Both the position numbers and the translations under genes were made by a program. A stretch of 64,000 nt of DNA, taken from positions 124,001 to 188,000 of the forward strand of contig NZ_CP019645.1 in assembly GCF_001999985.1 (NCBI RefSeq), written 5' to 3'. This DNA comes from Helicobacter bilis (GTDB lineage Bacteria > Campylobacterota > Campylobacteria > Campylobacterales > Helicobacteraceae). Of this stretch, positions 1-9,521 are shown piece after piece (position 1 is the stretch's first letter; each line of letters begins with the position of its first letter). The notes below the pieces were generated by a model. That model searched no databases. It was given only the letters and a program-made list of their open reading frames with translations, and was not told the DNA's origin.

Positions 1-240
1 GTTTATTGCCGTATGTTGCGTGTGTTTTATGGAATCTTTGCTGTGGGTTGTAGTATCGTTGTGGCTAGATTTTGTGTTTGCATTGCTATTTTGCATGATT
101 TCTAGTTGTGGATTTCTCATTTTTGATTTTATTTTACCAAACGAGACTTTTCCATGTAGTTTTAGAATCTCAAGATGAGATTCTATGACATCATTTTGAT
201 AATATGGGTTATAGAGTATGAGTAAGGCGGTAGTATTCAT
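1..240 (-). CDS. Conserved hypothetical protein, 3' part cut by window edge
   Basis: An open frame of 80 codons starts at the ATG read from 240 on the minus strand and runs off the left edge, so only the N-terminus is visible. It starts MNTTALLILYNPYYQNDV and is followed by a charged, then Ser/Thr/His/Asn-rich stretch. An AAGGAA ribosome-binding site lies a few bases upstream of the start. I do not recognise a catalytic motif. The ordered start (hydrophobic strand, then NPYYQ) resembles a conserved protein of Helicobacter and Campylobacter of unknown role, but that is recollection and not proof. Confidence 0.6.
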   Translation of the reverse strand, partial: MNTTALLILYNPYYQNDVIESHLEILKLHGKVSFGKIKSKMRNPQLEIMQNSNANTKSSHNDTTTHSKDSIKHTQHTAIN

Positions 241-456
241 TGTTATTTCCTTATGTTTTTAGATATTATAATCTAAAACCTATAAATCTTAATATCTCTG
301 CATTGAAAAACTAAGCGGCTATATAGAGTTTTGCATGTCTTTTGCAGCATATTTTAGTGCATGTTACAGGACTTTTTTTGTCAAGTGTAAAACGCATTTT
401 TGCAGCTACAACTCACTTGCCCCAAAAATTACAAAAAAATACTTTTATTTTTCATG

Positions 457-486
457 TTTATATTTCTTTTTTTTTTTTTGTAAAAT
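457..486 (+). promoter_or_regulatory. Putative phase-variable promoter with T13 tract
   Basis: A run of 13 T (467-479) is followed at once by G and the -10-like hexamer TAAAAT (481-486). TTTATA at 457-462 could serve as a weak -35 with an 18-bp spacer, so the T run would fill most of the spacer. Slipped-strand change of the tract would alter spacer length. The same arrangement (T run, G, TAAAAT) stands before the outer-membrane protein gene at 27272. It lies 46 bp upstream of the GTPase gene start. Confidence 0.55.
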
Positions 487-532
487 GATTTTACTAAATT
501 ATTACATTTAGTATTTTTCACAAAGGATTATC

Positions 533-2203
533 ATGGCTTACAAGAAAGATAGTGATTTGGAATTTTTGAGAGAGATTCCAAGTGAAGAGTTGGATGTATT
601 AGTGGAGTTGCTAACAAAAGATACTGATGGTAAAACGCGGCATGCAGAGAGTCTTACAGGTAAAGATTCCTATAAAAAGCATTATCCAAATCATCATGAA
701 TATATAGATGACATTATAGAAGAATTACAAACATTTGGCGGACACACAATTGTAAATAAAATAAGGGGTGGCGGTGTTTTGTATAAAGAGATTCTATGTG
801 ATGTATGCGATAAACAAAAGGTTGATTACTCTAAAGATAGTAATATTATCGCAATTGAGAAAGCTTTAATTACTAAAATGTTTAAAGACCTTACAGAATC
901 TCTTGCAAAAGAAGATCCAAAAAAGTTAGAGGAAGCAATGAAAGAAGTAAAGCCAGAAAGCACAAATGGGCTCTATATGTATCAGCTATCAACCATTGTA
1001 ACTTCTGCGGCCATGCAAACATTTGGTATGACAACAGCAGCTGGTGCAGCAGCATTTGCAAGTTTTGGTGCGACTTTAGGTATTGGTAAAGTAGTTGGGC
1101 TTATAAATCCTATCTTAACAGGTGCGACAACGCTATGGTTAATGTCTGATTTAATGGGACCAGCCTATCGCGTAACTACACCAGCAACATTGCAAATAGC
1201 ATTTTTACGACAAAGACATTTACATAGAAAAGAGATTGAAGAATTGGAAACAAATCATAAAGAAATAATGGAAAGCTTGGAAACTATTAGCGATGATTTA
1301 GAAGAAGAGCAAAAGATAGCATTGGCAACAAAGATTATGGGGCAATTAAAAGTAAAGCTTAATATCCTTGTTGTAGGTGCTACGGGTGTTGGCAAAAGCT
1401 CTACAATTGCCGCTATCTTTAAAAATGGTAAGAATTTTGTAAAGATTGGCACAGATTCAAAACCACAAACACAAAATATAGAAAAATTTGTTATTAGCAA
1501 CAATATTACACTTTGGGATTCACCAGGACTTGGTGAGGGCGAAGAAAAAGATAAAAAGCATAAAGATAATATAATCGCAAAACTTCAAGAAAAAGATAAA
1601 GATGGCAATGCTTTAATTGATTTAGTGCTAGTTATCCTTGATGCGACAAATAAAGATTTAGAAACCGCATATAAGCTTATCAATAAAGTGATAATCCCTA
1701 ATATGCCAAATAAAGATAGAATCCTTATTGCATTAAATAAATGTGATTGTGTTATTGATAGAGTGGATTTTGTAGAAAATGGACGAAAATTAACCGATGA
1801 GCAAATACAATATTTAGATTCTAAAGTCAATGATATACAAGAGCGGGTGAAAAAGGATACAGGCGTAGATGTAGAGCCTATATACTACTCTGCGGGATTA
1901 AAGAAAGAGAATAAACTACAAGAGATGCCATATAATATTACTAAGCTACTCTACTTTATCACAAAGAAAACCCCACCTATAAAGCGTCTTGTGTATATAG
2001 GACAAGATAATAAAGAAAAAGGCACAGATGATGGTAAAAAAGATTATGAGAAATCGTGGTGGAAATCCACTTGGGAATTTGCTACAGATCTTGCAAAAGA
2101 AAATAAAGATACTGCAAAGCAAATGATTAGTGATTATGCTTTGCCATTTGTTAAAAATCCAGCTATAAGAAAAATACTCGATAGCTTATTAAAGAAACTT
2201 TAA
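533..2203 (+). CDS. YaaW-like (UPF0174/DUF3944) domain fused to a P-loop GTPase
   Basis: A 556-residue protein. Residues 1-230 resemble the YaaW/UPF0174 family: an N-terminal DSDLEFL start, ELQTFGGHTIVNKIRG near 64-79, a glycine/alanine-rich hydrophobic stretch at about 155-205, and AYRVTTPATLQIAFLR near 211-226. E. coli YaaW ends at about this point. Here a charged linker leads into a GTPase domain with G1 GATGVGKSS (282-290), G3 DSPG (329-332) and a G4-like NKCD. The hydrophobic stretch suggests membrane association. The ATG has a spaced AAAGGA-type site upstream. A small membrane protein follows 21 bp downstream, probably in the same transcript. The upstream T13 promoter suggests on/off expression. 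Biochemical role unknown; the fusion is inferred from sequence memory of YaaW. Confidence 0.8.
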   Translation: MAYKKDSDLEFLREIPSEELDVLVELLTKDTDGKTRHAESLTGKDSYKKHYPNHHEYIDDIIEELQTFGGHTIVNKIRGGGVLYKEILCDVCDKQKVDYSKDSNIIAIEKALITKMFKDLTESLAKEDPKKLEEAMKEVKPESTNGLYMYQLSTIVTSAAMQTFGMTTAAGAAAFASFGATLGIGKVVGLINPILTGATTLWLMSDLMGPAYRVTTPATLQIAFLRQRHLHRKEIEELETNHKEIMESLETISDDLEEEQKIALATKIMGQLKVKLNILVVGATGVGKSSTIAAIFKNGKNFVKIGTDSKPQTQNIEKFVISNNITLWDSPGLGEGEEKDKKHKDNIIAKLQEKDKDGNALIDLVLVILDATNKDLETAYKLINKVIIPNMPNKDRILIALNKCDCVIDRVDFVENGRKLTDEQIQYLDSKVNDIQERVKKDTGVDVEPIYYSAGLKKENKLQEMPYNITKLLYFITKKTPPIKRLVYIGQDNKEKGTDDGKKDYEKSWWKSTWEFATDLAKENKDTAKQMISDYALPFVKNPAIRKILDSLLKKL

Positions 2204-2224
2204 TTTGTAGGAAAGGATAAAAAT

Positions 2225-2485
2225 ATGTTGTGGTCTATTACTGTTATTTTTGCTATATTGGCTGGTTTAATTGTATTTTTTGTCGTATTGGCGCTTCTTA
2301 TTGCTGCGCTTGGTGCTGGCACAGCAGTCGCTATTCTTGTATTACCTTTTATAGCGTTTGTTAAAGGACTTGAACAAGCGTATTATTGGTATGCAGGTGA
2401 GCCATTTCAAATTCTTTGGATTATTTGCGGAGTGATTTCTGTGCCAATCATGATTGTTATAATCGTGGGAATTAAAAATAACTAA
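2225..2485 (+). CDS. Small two-helix membrane protein
   Basis: An 86-residue, almost entirely hydrophobic protein with two predicted membrane helices (about 3-45 and 62-82) joined by a short loop containing YYWYAGEP. It begins 21 bp after the GTPase stop, with an AGGAAAGGAT ribosome-binding site. It is therefore probably co-transcribed with the GTPase and may act with it at the inner membrane. No family was recognised. Confidence 0.7.
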   Translation: MLWSITVIFAILAGLIVFFVVLALLIAALGAGTAVAILVLPFIAFVKGLEQAYYWYAGEPFQILWIICGVISVPIMIVIIVGIKNN

Positions 2486-2503
2486 TCTTGCTAATAAATG
2501 GTT

Positions 2504-5263
2504 TTATGCATTAGAATCTTCCTTATATAAAAAAGCAAATAAGATGCGGATTAAAGCACCTGTAATGTTAAATCTATTCTCTTTTTTATTACCTTGCTTA
2601 CCAAAATGTCTATACGCATAAGGGATATAGATATTTACCACTCCTGCTGGTGTTTTATATGCTACTCTATTTTTAGCCTTGTTTGGTGTAGCGTTTTTTG
2701 AGTTTAGTAGATTTTGGCTAAAAGTTTGTATGTCCGTAGGTTTAGGTAAAGGCATTGCATAAGATTCCAACGCCTTATAATCTATCCTGCCATTAGAATC
2801 TAAAAAGCTAGATTCTAGCTCCTTGCTTAACGCTTCCCCTTGCATTGTGCTTTCTGCTATGGTATCTTTTAAAGGTGTATCCATAGTTTTGTGTGGATGT
2901 GGGTATGTATAAAAGCTTGGTGCATTCCCTAAAGCTCCGCCCTTTATATTTTTCTCCCAAAAATCATCATAAAATTTTCGCTCCGCTTCACTAAGGTCGT
3001 CATTTACTCCTTTCATCATCGCATTCATAACTCTGTCCTCAAGCTTGTTAAATTTTTCCCCCTCTTTGCCAAATTTATCTACAATATATCTTTCATTCGC
3101 TTTTGATTGCGTTTTGGCGTCAATATACCTTTTCATTCTCTCTTGAATATTCCTTGCTTCCACTTCGCCGTGCCTTAGCCTGTAATTATCCTTGCTAAGT
3201 GTTTCTAATTTTTCCCCATAAGCAAAGCCCTCTATATCTTGGAATTCGTGTTGGATTTCGTGGTAGAGAGTGCTTTTTGCTTTTTCTACATCTGTATCTA
3301 TATTGTCTGCATTAAGTTTTATCGCTTTTTTGTCTTGTTTATATCTGCCTACTACGCTTGGACTTTCCGCGCTTTCTTGGTGTGTAAATGTCTTTATTTT
3401 TATATCTTGCAACTGCGGATAAGCTTTAAAAAGCTCATCATCTTTTAAAAAATCTACAAGCCTTTTTTCTACTCCTATATTATAAATCAACCAATCCTCT
3501 TCCTTGTCTTCTGGTGTGTATTTTAGCTTTAGCTCCCCGCCACTTTGGCTTATCTCAAACTTCCATTTTTTATCCTTGTCTTTATACCAGCCTGTTTTTT
3601 CCCATATCTCTATTTCATCTGCCCCACTAGATTCTAACTCTTTTGCCCTCTCTAGCCTTGCTTTGTGTGGTGCATAGGCTTCATTTACTAAAGCCTTTTC
3701 CCCTGCGAATAGCTGTGGATTTACATCTAAAAGCTTATTGTTATTTAAAAAGCGTGTTAAGGCATTATGTGTATTTGTCATTGCATAAGTTTGCAAATCT
3801 CTTTTAGCTATTTCACTCATTAAAGCTGGATTGTCTTTAGCTATATTTGGATAACTCTTAGCTACTTTGTTTGCTCTCCATTCTAAGCCTTTTGCTACCG
3901 CCTTACTTCCTACCGCCCCACCTAAGAATCCAGCGGCAAACTTAGCAGGATTAAATCCTACAATGTTTCCATTCTCATCAGTCTCAATTCCTGCTGCAGT
4001 GCCACTTATTATTCCACTTCCCAAATGACTTGGATTAGCATACATGATATTAGGGCTATTTTCATTAAAGTAGGTATGTGTAGATTCTTTATTTTTTGGT
4101 TTAGTCTTTGTGATATTGCCTTTTGTATCTGTATAGCTTCCTTTATTGTCAATATGTTTTATTTGGTTAGAATCAAATGCTACTATTTCCCTATCATTAA
4201 ACAATATGCCATCATATCCTGCTTTTTTATAAAATTGTTGCAATGGATAGATTCTAGCTGTTTGATACATTCTTCCATAACCGCCATATACACCATAGTG
4301 TCCGCCCACTACTTCCTGTAATTTCTCATTCTCTCTTGCAGCGGCTAGGATATAAAGCTCGGTTTCATTTTTAAAAAATTCTTTTTCAAACCCAGCTTCA
4401 TATAATGTGGGCGAATCTTTTTTTAAGAGAGAATCAAGCTCTTTTAACTCTTGCAAACTCTCATCTAAATTAGGATTATGTTTTAAATCTGCCTCGTAAG
4501 CTCTTATGCTCTCATGCAAATTTTCCTTTTTTAGATTATAAAGCGGTGTGCTAAACTCTTTACCACTTTCTATATGCCTTATCTTAACGCTTTCTCTGTC
4601 ATATTGCAAAAACTCAAAGCCGCTTTCTTTTAACTCTGCTTTTGCTTGTTTTAGATTTTCTATTGCCCTTAATCCCCTTTCTTTATCTTTTTTAGTGAAT
4701 TTAAAAATTTTATCAATCTCTTTTATTTTTTCTTGTGTAAGCTCTTTTTCCATAATAAAGGGCTTTTTGATATTTAAAAATACTTCATATATAAAGTTTC
4801 CTTCATCATCATCTGCATAGTTTTTAGCAAGGTTTTTATCATTGGAAAACCAATTGCCTATGCTAAAATTAGAAACTGAATTATCTTTAGTATTAAAGAC
4901 TTCAAAAGGTTTTTTAAGTTCTTTATTATGCAATCTTTTCATACTGCTTAGTGTTGTGCCATGATAAAACACTTTAGGCAGTCCATTTTCATCTTTTGTT
5001 AAAGGGCTAGAATCTTTATGCCATTCTAGTAAATCTTTTGCCTTTTTCTCATCGTAATTAAACTTTTGCATGGTAGATTCTAGGGTTTGTTGTGGTATAA
5101 TGTTGGTAGCAAGGTTTTCTAAAGGTTCTTTAGAAGTAAAAGTGTCGTGGTAGGAAGTCTCGACACCTTCCTTGTATTTATTATTTTTAGCTTGTGATAA
5201 TCCACTTATTTTCGCCCACATTATCCCAACCTTTAGAGATACCAATTCTATATTCTTCTCCAT
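2504..5263 (-). CDS. Large polyvalent protein, C-terminal fragment: ART-like and zincin-like modules
   Basis: A 919-codon frame. Near residues 82-93 is LPKVFYHGTTL, the start typical of ADP-ribosyltransferase modules of polyvalent proteins, and the stretch ends with an AGYDGILF-type strand near 350. A glycine-rich segment follows at about 415-465. HEIQH at 668-672 is an HExxH zinc-protease signature inside a region resembling the LPD-type large polyvalent domains. Such multi-toxin proteins are carried by phages and conjugative elements and are thought to be injected with DNA. The nominal start at 5263 lies antisense-free but inside the C-terminus of the preceding barnase-like domain read in another frame, so it is probably not a real start. 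The frame more likely continues the upstream one after a frameshift near 5190. Function as a single protein is doubtful. Confidence 0.65.
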   Translation of the reverse strand: MEKNIELVSLKVGIMWAKISGLSQAKNNKYKEGVETSYHDTFTSKEPLENLATNIIPQQTLESTMQKFNYDEKKAKDLLEWHKDSSPLTKDENGLPKVFYHGTTLSSMKRLHNKELKKPFEVFNTKDNSVSNFSIGNWFSNDKNLAKNYADDDEGNFIYEVFLNIKKPFIMEKELTQEKIKEIDKIFKFTKKDKERGLRAIENLKQAKAELKESGFEFLQYDRESVKIRHIESGKEFSTPLYNLKKENLHESIRAYEADLKHNPNLDESLQELKELDSLLKKDSPTLYEAGFEKEFFKNETELYILAAARENEKLQEVVGGHYGVYGGYGRMYQTARIYPLQQFYKKAGYDGILFNDREIVAFDSNQIKHIDNKGSYTDTKGNITKTKPKNKESTHTYFNENSPNIMYANPSHLGSGIISGTAAGIETDENGNIVGFNPAKFAAGFLGGAVGSKAVAKGLEWRANKVAKSYPNIAKDNPALMSEIAKRDLQTYAMTNTHNALTRFLNNNKLLDVNPQLFAGEKALVNEAYAPHKARLERAKELESSGADEIEIWEKTGWYKDKDKKWKFEISQSGGELKLKYTPEDKEEDWLIYNIGVEKRLVDFLKDDELFKAYPQLQDIKIKTFTHQESAESPSVVGRYKQDKKAIKLNADNIDTDVEKAKSTLYHEIQHEFQDIEGFAYGEKLETLSKDNYRLRHGEVEARNIQERMKRYIDAKTQSKANERYIVDKFGKEGEKFNKLEDRVMNAMMKGVNDDLSEAERKFYDDFWEKNIKGGALGNAPSFYTYPHPHKTMDTPLKDTIAESTMQGEALSKELESSFLDSNGRIDYKALESYAMPLPKPTDIQTFSQNLLNSKNATPNKAKNRVAYKTPAGVVNIYIPYAYRHFGKQGNKKENRFNITGALIRILFAFLYKEDSNA

Positions 5264-6272
5264 TTTTACGCAATATAATACTATCTACACCATTTTGAGT
5301 AATAACCTTGCCATCTTGTATAATCTCACTCATAGCGTTTATAAGTCCAGCCTCGCCCTTACCGAATGCTTCAAAATCCCCTGCGTTTAAATGCTTCTCA
5401 ATAATCTTAGCAAGTCCATAGCCCTTTGTATTTTTACCTTTTCCTTTAACTTGTCCCCAAACTAAATTAATATCGCCTAATTCTTTACGATAAAATGCCC
5501 CTGCCACTTGTCCTTCTTTTTCTGCCATAAGCTTTTGAATAGCTTCTTGTCCTTTTCTGTAAAACTCCGCATAGTTTTTTCCAAACTCTGCTATTGGTGT
5601 TATATCTAAAAGTGCTTCTATTTGCTCTCTGTGATATTCTAATTCTCCAAGTCTTTTTTTGAATGTTTTGTCTTTAACTGCATAGTCATATCCCATTTTC
5701 TTTCCAATACCCCCAATCATATTAACAGGATAAAGATTTAATGCTTTTTCTATACTTGAACTAGCGGCATCTTCAAAAAAACTTTCTACATCACCAAATC
5801 TTTCTTTAAATACTTCAGGTTTTCTCGTATAATTATCCAAAACGCCCATAAGCCATTTATCAACTTTAGGATATTTTTCCCTTAAGCCTCTTGGTATTTG
5901 TAAGTAGTCTATCTCTATGTTTAAAACATCAGCTTGTCTCACTTTCGTAACATATTCATTTTTATTAAAAGTGTTACTTGAGACATCTCGTATTCCTTTG
6001 CCCTCTCTTAAATCCTGCTTTATTTCATTGAATCTTTTTAGCGCATCTTCTTCTGTGTGATACCATGTGCCAACACCATTTAAAAAATATTGTCTCTCAC
6101 CTCTATCAAATATCTCGGCTAATTCATCATATAGACTTTGCCTTTCTGCTTGAAGATTTTCAATTTGCTTAATATCATCAGGGTGGTGTGGCATATTAGC
6201 TAGTGTTTCGATTTGTGTTTTCTCTTTTGGCTTATCTATGCTTTTGTGATTGTGTGAATGGATAGTCATCAA
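5187..6272 (-). CDS. Polyvalent protein fragment with C-terminal barnase/colicin E5-like endoribonuclease domain
   Basis: A 361-codon frame. The last ~120 residues (GDINLVWGQ ... GLAKIIEKH ... GISKGWDNVGENKWIITS) resemble the putative barnase/colicin E5-family endoribonuclease domain (DUF3519) common in Helicobacter accessory proteins. The N-terminal half is helical and charged. The frame overlaps the 721-codon frame upstream by 41 bp and the 919-codon frame downstream by 77 bp, each in a different phase. It stops exactly where the nuclease domain would normally continue a little further, which fits a frameshift at the A-rich stretch around 5185-5195. Likely part of one larger ancestral gene. 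Confidence 0.6.
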   Translation of the reverse strand: MMTIHSHNHKSIDKPKEKTQIETLANMPHHPDDIKQIENLQAERQSLYDELAEIFDRGERQYFLNGVGTWYHTEEDALKRFNEIKQDLREGKGIRDVSSNTFNKNEYVTKVRQADVLNIEIDYLQIPRGLREKYPKVDKWLMGVLDNYTRKPEVFKERFGDVESFFEDAASSSIEKALNLYPVNMIGGIGKKMGYDYAVKDKTFKKRLGELEYHREQIEALLDITPIAEFGKNYAEFYRKGQEAIQKLMAEKEGQVAGAFYRKELGDINLVWGQVKGKGKNTKGYGLAKIIEKHLNAGDFEAFGKGEAGLINAMSEIIQDGKVITQNGVDSIILRKNGEEYRIGISKGWDNVGENKWIITS

Positions 6273-8397
6273 GCAATTTAGTTTGTATTTTTTCTATTGC
6301 TTCAAGTGCTTCATCACAAGCTTTAAAATCATCAATAATGTCTAAAGCAGCACGATTGAGAGAGTTTTTGACTTGTTCTGTTGCAGCTACATAATCATCA
6401 TATTTGATTGATACATTATCTCTAACTTCATTAAGGTGTTTAAGTGCTGCATAAACTTCTTCTCCATTATCGCTGTATTCAAGTTTTGCATGTTTCATAA
6501 ACCACAAATCATCATCAGGGTCGTATTTTTTTCGAAAATCAATCATTATGTCATCGTAATAGACACTATAAACACCCCTGTGCATTCTTTCTTTTTTTTC
6601 TTTTTCTTGTGTGCTTTTAGACTCTATATCTTTACTTATTTCTTGTTTTGTGGTAGGATTCTGTGTTGATAGTCCATTCACAACTTCGGTTGTTTGTCTG
6701 TTCAGCGGAACGAAAGAATGGATAATGTCCGCCTTGTTTATCTCATTCTTTACATATCTTTCATTTGCGTTTGGAATCCCTGTTATTAAAGTTTTATCAT
6801 TATTCTTTGTTACAAGTAGATATAATAGATTGTTATCCTTATCTTTAAATGATTTAATATACTCTTTTTTATTTGGTAAAAAAGTGAGTTCAATATCTGC
6901 CCTTTTTAGTGTGGGTTCAACAAGATTTAAATATGCTAGTCTTGCCTGTGAATCTTGTCTAGTCGATAAATGCTCGATAAAGTTTTCTTTATTTTCTACA
7001 TTATCTAAAGTTTTTAAGAAAGCATGTATGTCTAGTGTTGGCGGTATAGGCTCTGCCACCGACTTTAAAACATTAAGATTTTCTATAAAAGCCTTTTTAT
7101 CTGTGATAACTTGATATTCTCTTGTTTTTGATATTTCCCCCAACACATTCCTAAACCTATCCACTTCTACTGCTTTATTTTCACTAGGCTTATTATATGG
7201 CAATAGCTTTATCTCTTTTGTAGTGTTTTTAAACTCCTGCATAGAATCTAAAAAGTCATTTGTCTTTGCATTAATATCTCTTAAATGTGCTTTTAGGTTA
7301 GTATTAGCTTTATAAGGCAGTGCTTTTATCTCATTACTTAAAGGTTTAAAGTCTAGCTGTGCTAAAGGCTTATTTAATGCTTTTGTGGCACTCATAAACT
7401 CTTTATAGAGATTATGAAATATAAAGTTCTTTATAGCTTGAGAAGTTAAAGGCAGTGCATTGCCTTTAGAATCTACAATAATGCTAAAAGGCATACTCAT
7501 AAAGTCTTTAAAGCTTTTGTCTAGCTTTTGCAAGGCGTGTAGTGTCTCTTTATACTCTAATAGCTTTGTTTCATTATATGCTAGTAGTTTAGTGTCTTGT
7601 GGTGTGTTATAAGGGATTAAAGCATTATTTGCTTGTGTGTTGTTATAAGGGATTAAGCCTTGTGTATCTTGTTTCATTAAGTTTGTAGCAAAGCTTGGTT
7701 TCGTTTGTGTTTGTGTTGGGACTAAAAGATTACTAAAAGCATGGATTTCTTTTTTAGTCTCTGCATGAGTATTTAAAGGTATTAAAGCTTTATTACTTGT
7801 GCTTAATTCACTCTCTATATCTTTTATAGCTTCTTTGGTAAAGCTAATATCATCTTGTATTTGATGTAATACCCTTTGTGTTTGTGCTATAAGAGTGCTA
7901 TTTGTCTTTAAGATATTGTTATCATCAAAGGCTTTAAAGCTTTGCAAGTCTTTCTCTAGCAGTTCTCTTTTTTGTAATAAATGATTATATTGTGAATAGG
8001 CATTCTCTAGTGTCTTTTGAGTAGGTTTATCTAGCTGTATTTCCCCACTCTCTATTTTTCTTTGAAACTCTTGCATACCGAGTTTATCAAACTCTACTTC
8101 CATTTTATAAGTTGCTTCATTGTCAAAGTCATCTATTTGTCTAGTAGGCATGAAGTTAGGATTAGATTCTATAACTTCTCTTTGTATAGTCTCTATATCT
8201 TTTCTAGCTTCACTCAAAGCATTATCTATAACTTCTTTTCTCTCTTGTAATTCTTGTTTATTGGCTGTGATTGCAATTTGAGTTTCTTGTGCGTCTTTTA
8301 TGGTGTAGAAACTTGCTATATCATCTTTGTCAAATTGTGTTTTCCAGTATTCTAACTCTTTTAATACCTTGCTTGTTTCTTTATCCTCTTTTGGCAA
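6232..8397 (-). CDS. Polyvalent protein fragment, coiled coil and possible PBECR-type nuclease
   Basis: A 721-codon frame opening with TTG. The reading frame itself extends upstream to a TAA at about 8456 (RDTKDFIYVSIDS before the nominal start), where repeat DNA begins. Residues 1-230 are heptad-rich and probably coiled coil. A low-complexity stretch contains repeated ALIPYN/LLAYN units near 245-280. Residues about 480-580 (YIKSFKDKDNNLLYLLV ... TLITGIP) are reminiscent of phage barnase/EndoU/colicin-like nuclease domains. Its 3' end overlaps the next frame by 41 bp in another phase. I read it as the middle of a broken giant gene. Confidence 0.55.
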   Translation of the reverse strand: MPKEDKETSKVLKELEYWKTQFDKDDIASFYTIKDAQETQIAITANKQELQERKEVIDNALSEARKDIETIQREVIESNPNFMPTRQIDDFDNEATYKMEVEFDKLGMQEFQRKIESGEIQLDKPTQKTLENAYSQYNHLLQKRELLEKDLQSFKAFDDNNILKTNSTLIAQTQRVLHQIQDDISFTKEAIKDIESELSTSNKALIPLNTHAETKKEIHAFSNLLVPTQTQTKPSFATNLMKQDTQGLIPYNNTQANNALIPYNTPQDTKLLAYNETKLLEYKETLHALQKLDKSFKDFMSMPFSIIVDSKGNALPLTSQAIKNFIFHNLYKEFMSATKALNKPLAQLDFKPLSNEIKALPYKANTNLKAHLRDINAKTNDFLDSMQEFKNTTKEIKLLPYNKPSENKAVEVDRFRNVLGEISKTREYQVITDKKAFIENLNVLKSVAEPIPPTLDIHAFLKTLDNVENKENFIEHLSTRQDSQARLAYLNLVEPTLKRADIELTFLPNKKEYIKSFKDKDNNLLYLLVTKNNDKTLITGIPNANERYVKNEINKADIIHSFVPLNRQTTEVVNGLSTQNPTTKQEISKDIESKSTQEKEKKERMHRGVYSVYYDDIMIDFRKKYDPDDDLWFMKHAKLEYSDNGEEVYAALKHLNEVRDNVSIKYDDYVAATEQVKNSLNRAALDIIDDFKACDEALEAIEKIQTKLLDDYPFTQSQKHR

Positions 8398-8468
8398 GTT
8401 CTTAGAGATAGAATCTATGCTGACATATATAAAGTCTTTTGTATCTCTTTAAATTAAATGCGTTGTCT

Positions 8469-8578
8469 TGCGGACACTTTTAAGGGAATCTTCGCTCAAG
8501 GCTTGGTCATGTATGCTTAATACACTCCCTTCGCCTTTCACTCGATAACCCTTAAAATTGCCTTGCAATACTTCCGCA
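8469..8578 (+). repeat. 110-bp palindromic repeat element, copy 1
   Basis: An imperfect palindrome whose arms are TTGCGG...TTTTAAGGG (8468-8486) and CCCTTAAAA...CCGCA (8549-8578). The centre is GGTCAT, a 4-bp stem GTAT/ATAC with 5-nt loop, then ACTCCC (8505-8529). Copy 2 at 9788-9897 is the same length, lies in the opposite orientation, and has different but still paired bases in its inner stems. The element interrupts the polyvalent-protein frame: coding resumes on both sides. Confidence 0.75.
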
Positions 8579-9436
8579 TAGAATCTTTACCTTTCTATAA
8601 AGGCTTAGTTGGTCTTCTAAGCTTTGATGTGCTAGATTTTCACTTAAAGCCCCTGCAAATCTAGCCATTATCTTATGCACGAAGTTATAGAATAATAAAA
8701 GCGTTCTACCAAATAATCCATTAGCACTGCTTATTAATACATTTGCAGGTTTGCTTCCTACACTTCGCTGTATTGCTTGTAAAAACTCATTATCGCCATT
8801 ATATAGCCTTTGTGCTTGTTTGAGATTTGAGACTAGATTCTTTAAGCCTTCATCTGTAATGCTATGTTCTATCTTCTCTAAATCTTGTATTAATTCCTGC
8901 CATTTAACCGCCCTAAATTGTCCATTCCCATTGGCTATATTTCTTTGTATGAGTTCTTTTATAGCTTGGGCTTGTAAGTTTGTATCAGTATTATTTGCAA
9001 TGCGATTAAAGACTTTGTTATTAAAGCCTTCTTCTCTTTGTGCTTGTTTGAGTATAGCTTTATTAAAGTTATCTTCGCTTAAGTCTTTTTCTCTCTTTTT
9101 AGTCTTTACACTATCTTTATAGAAATCACTCTCTTTAAACTTCGCATAGTCTGCATACTCTTTGTTTATATCTTTATAATTCTTTAAAAGCTTTGCTGTA
9201 TTAATGCCACTTTGCTGTGCTATATCTTGCAAGGCATTCTCTACTGCTGAATCTATCTCTTTATTAATGGCTTGTAAATGTTTGAAACTTGCATTTTTAA
9301 AATCTTTACTTCTTAATATATCATTGTAGTATTTGCGGATATTGAGTAAATCATCAATATTTAGATTTGGCTCTATGAACTCAAGCATATCATCATCAAA
9401 GCTTTTAATACCCCTTGCTTCTAGCTTTTGTAGCAT
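8552..9436 (-). CDS. Polyvalent protein fragment, helical, flanked by inverted repeats
   Basis: A 294-codon, mostly alpha-helical frame. Its last 12 residues (KILCGSIARQF and neighbours) are encoded by the palindromic repeat, so the original protein diverges after LSLYRK. The frame is open upstream of the nominal ATG to about 9507, where a 400-bp repeat block begins. Both ends are therefore created by insertion of repeat DNA. A hydrophobic stretch, LFGRTLLLFYNFVHKIMARF, lies near 245-265. No enzymatic domain is recognised. Probably non-functional in this state. Confidence 0.5.
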   Translation of the reverse strand: MLQKLEARGIKSFDDDMLEFIEPNLNIDDLLNIRKYYNDILRSKDFKNASFKHLQAINKEIDSAVENALQDIAQQSGINTAKLLKNYKDINKEYADYAKFKESDFYKDSVKTKKREKDLSEDNFNKAILKQAQREEGFNNKVFNRIANNTDTNLQAQAIKELIQRNIANGNGQFRAVKWQELIQDLEKIEHSITDEGLKNLVSNLKQAQRLYNGDNEFLQAIQRSVGSKPANVLISSANGLFGRTLLLFYNFVHKIMARFAGALSENLAHQSLEDQLSLYRKVKILCGSIARQF

Positions 9437-9521
9437 TGCGTTTATAGTCTGCCCTGCGTTTGTTACATGTGGAATGCTTCTTAATAATATAATATTCGCA
9501 CTTGATTATACATTTTGCAAG

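Noticed and set aside
6598..7114. Long plus-strand frame of 167 codons opposite the polyvalent gene
   Set aside because: Low-complexity hydrophobic product, antisense to a frame with clear protein character, no ribosome site.
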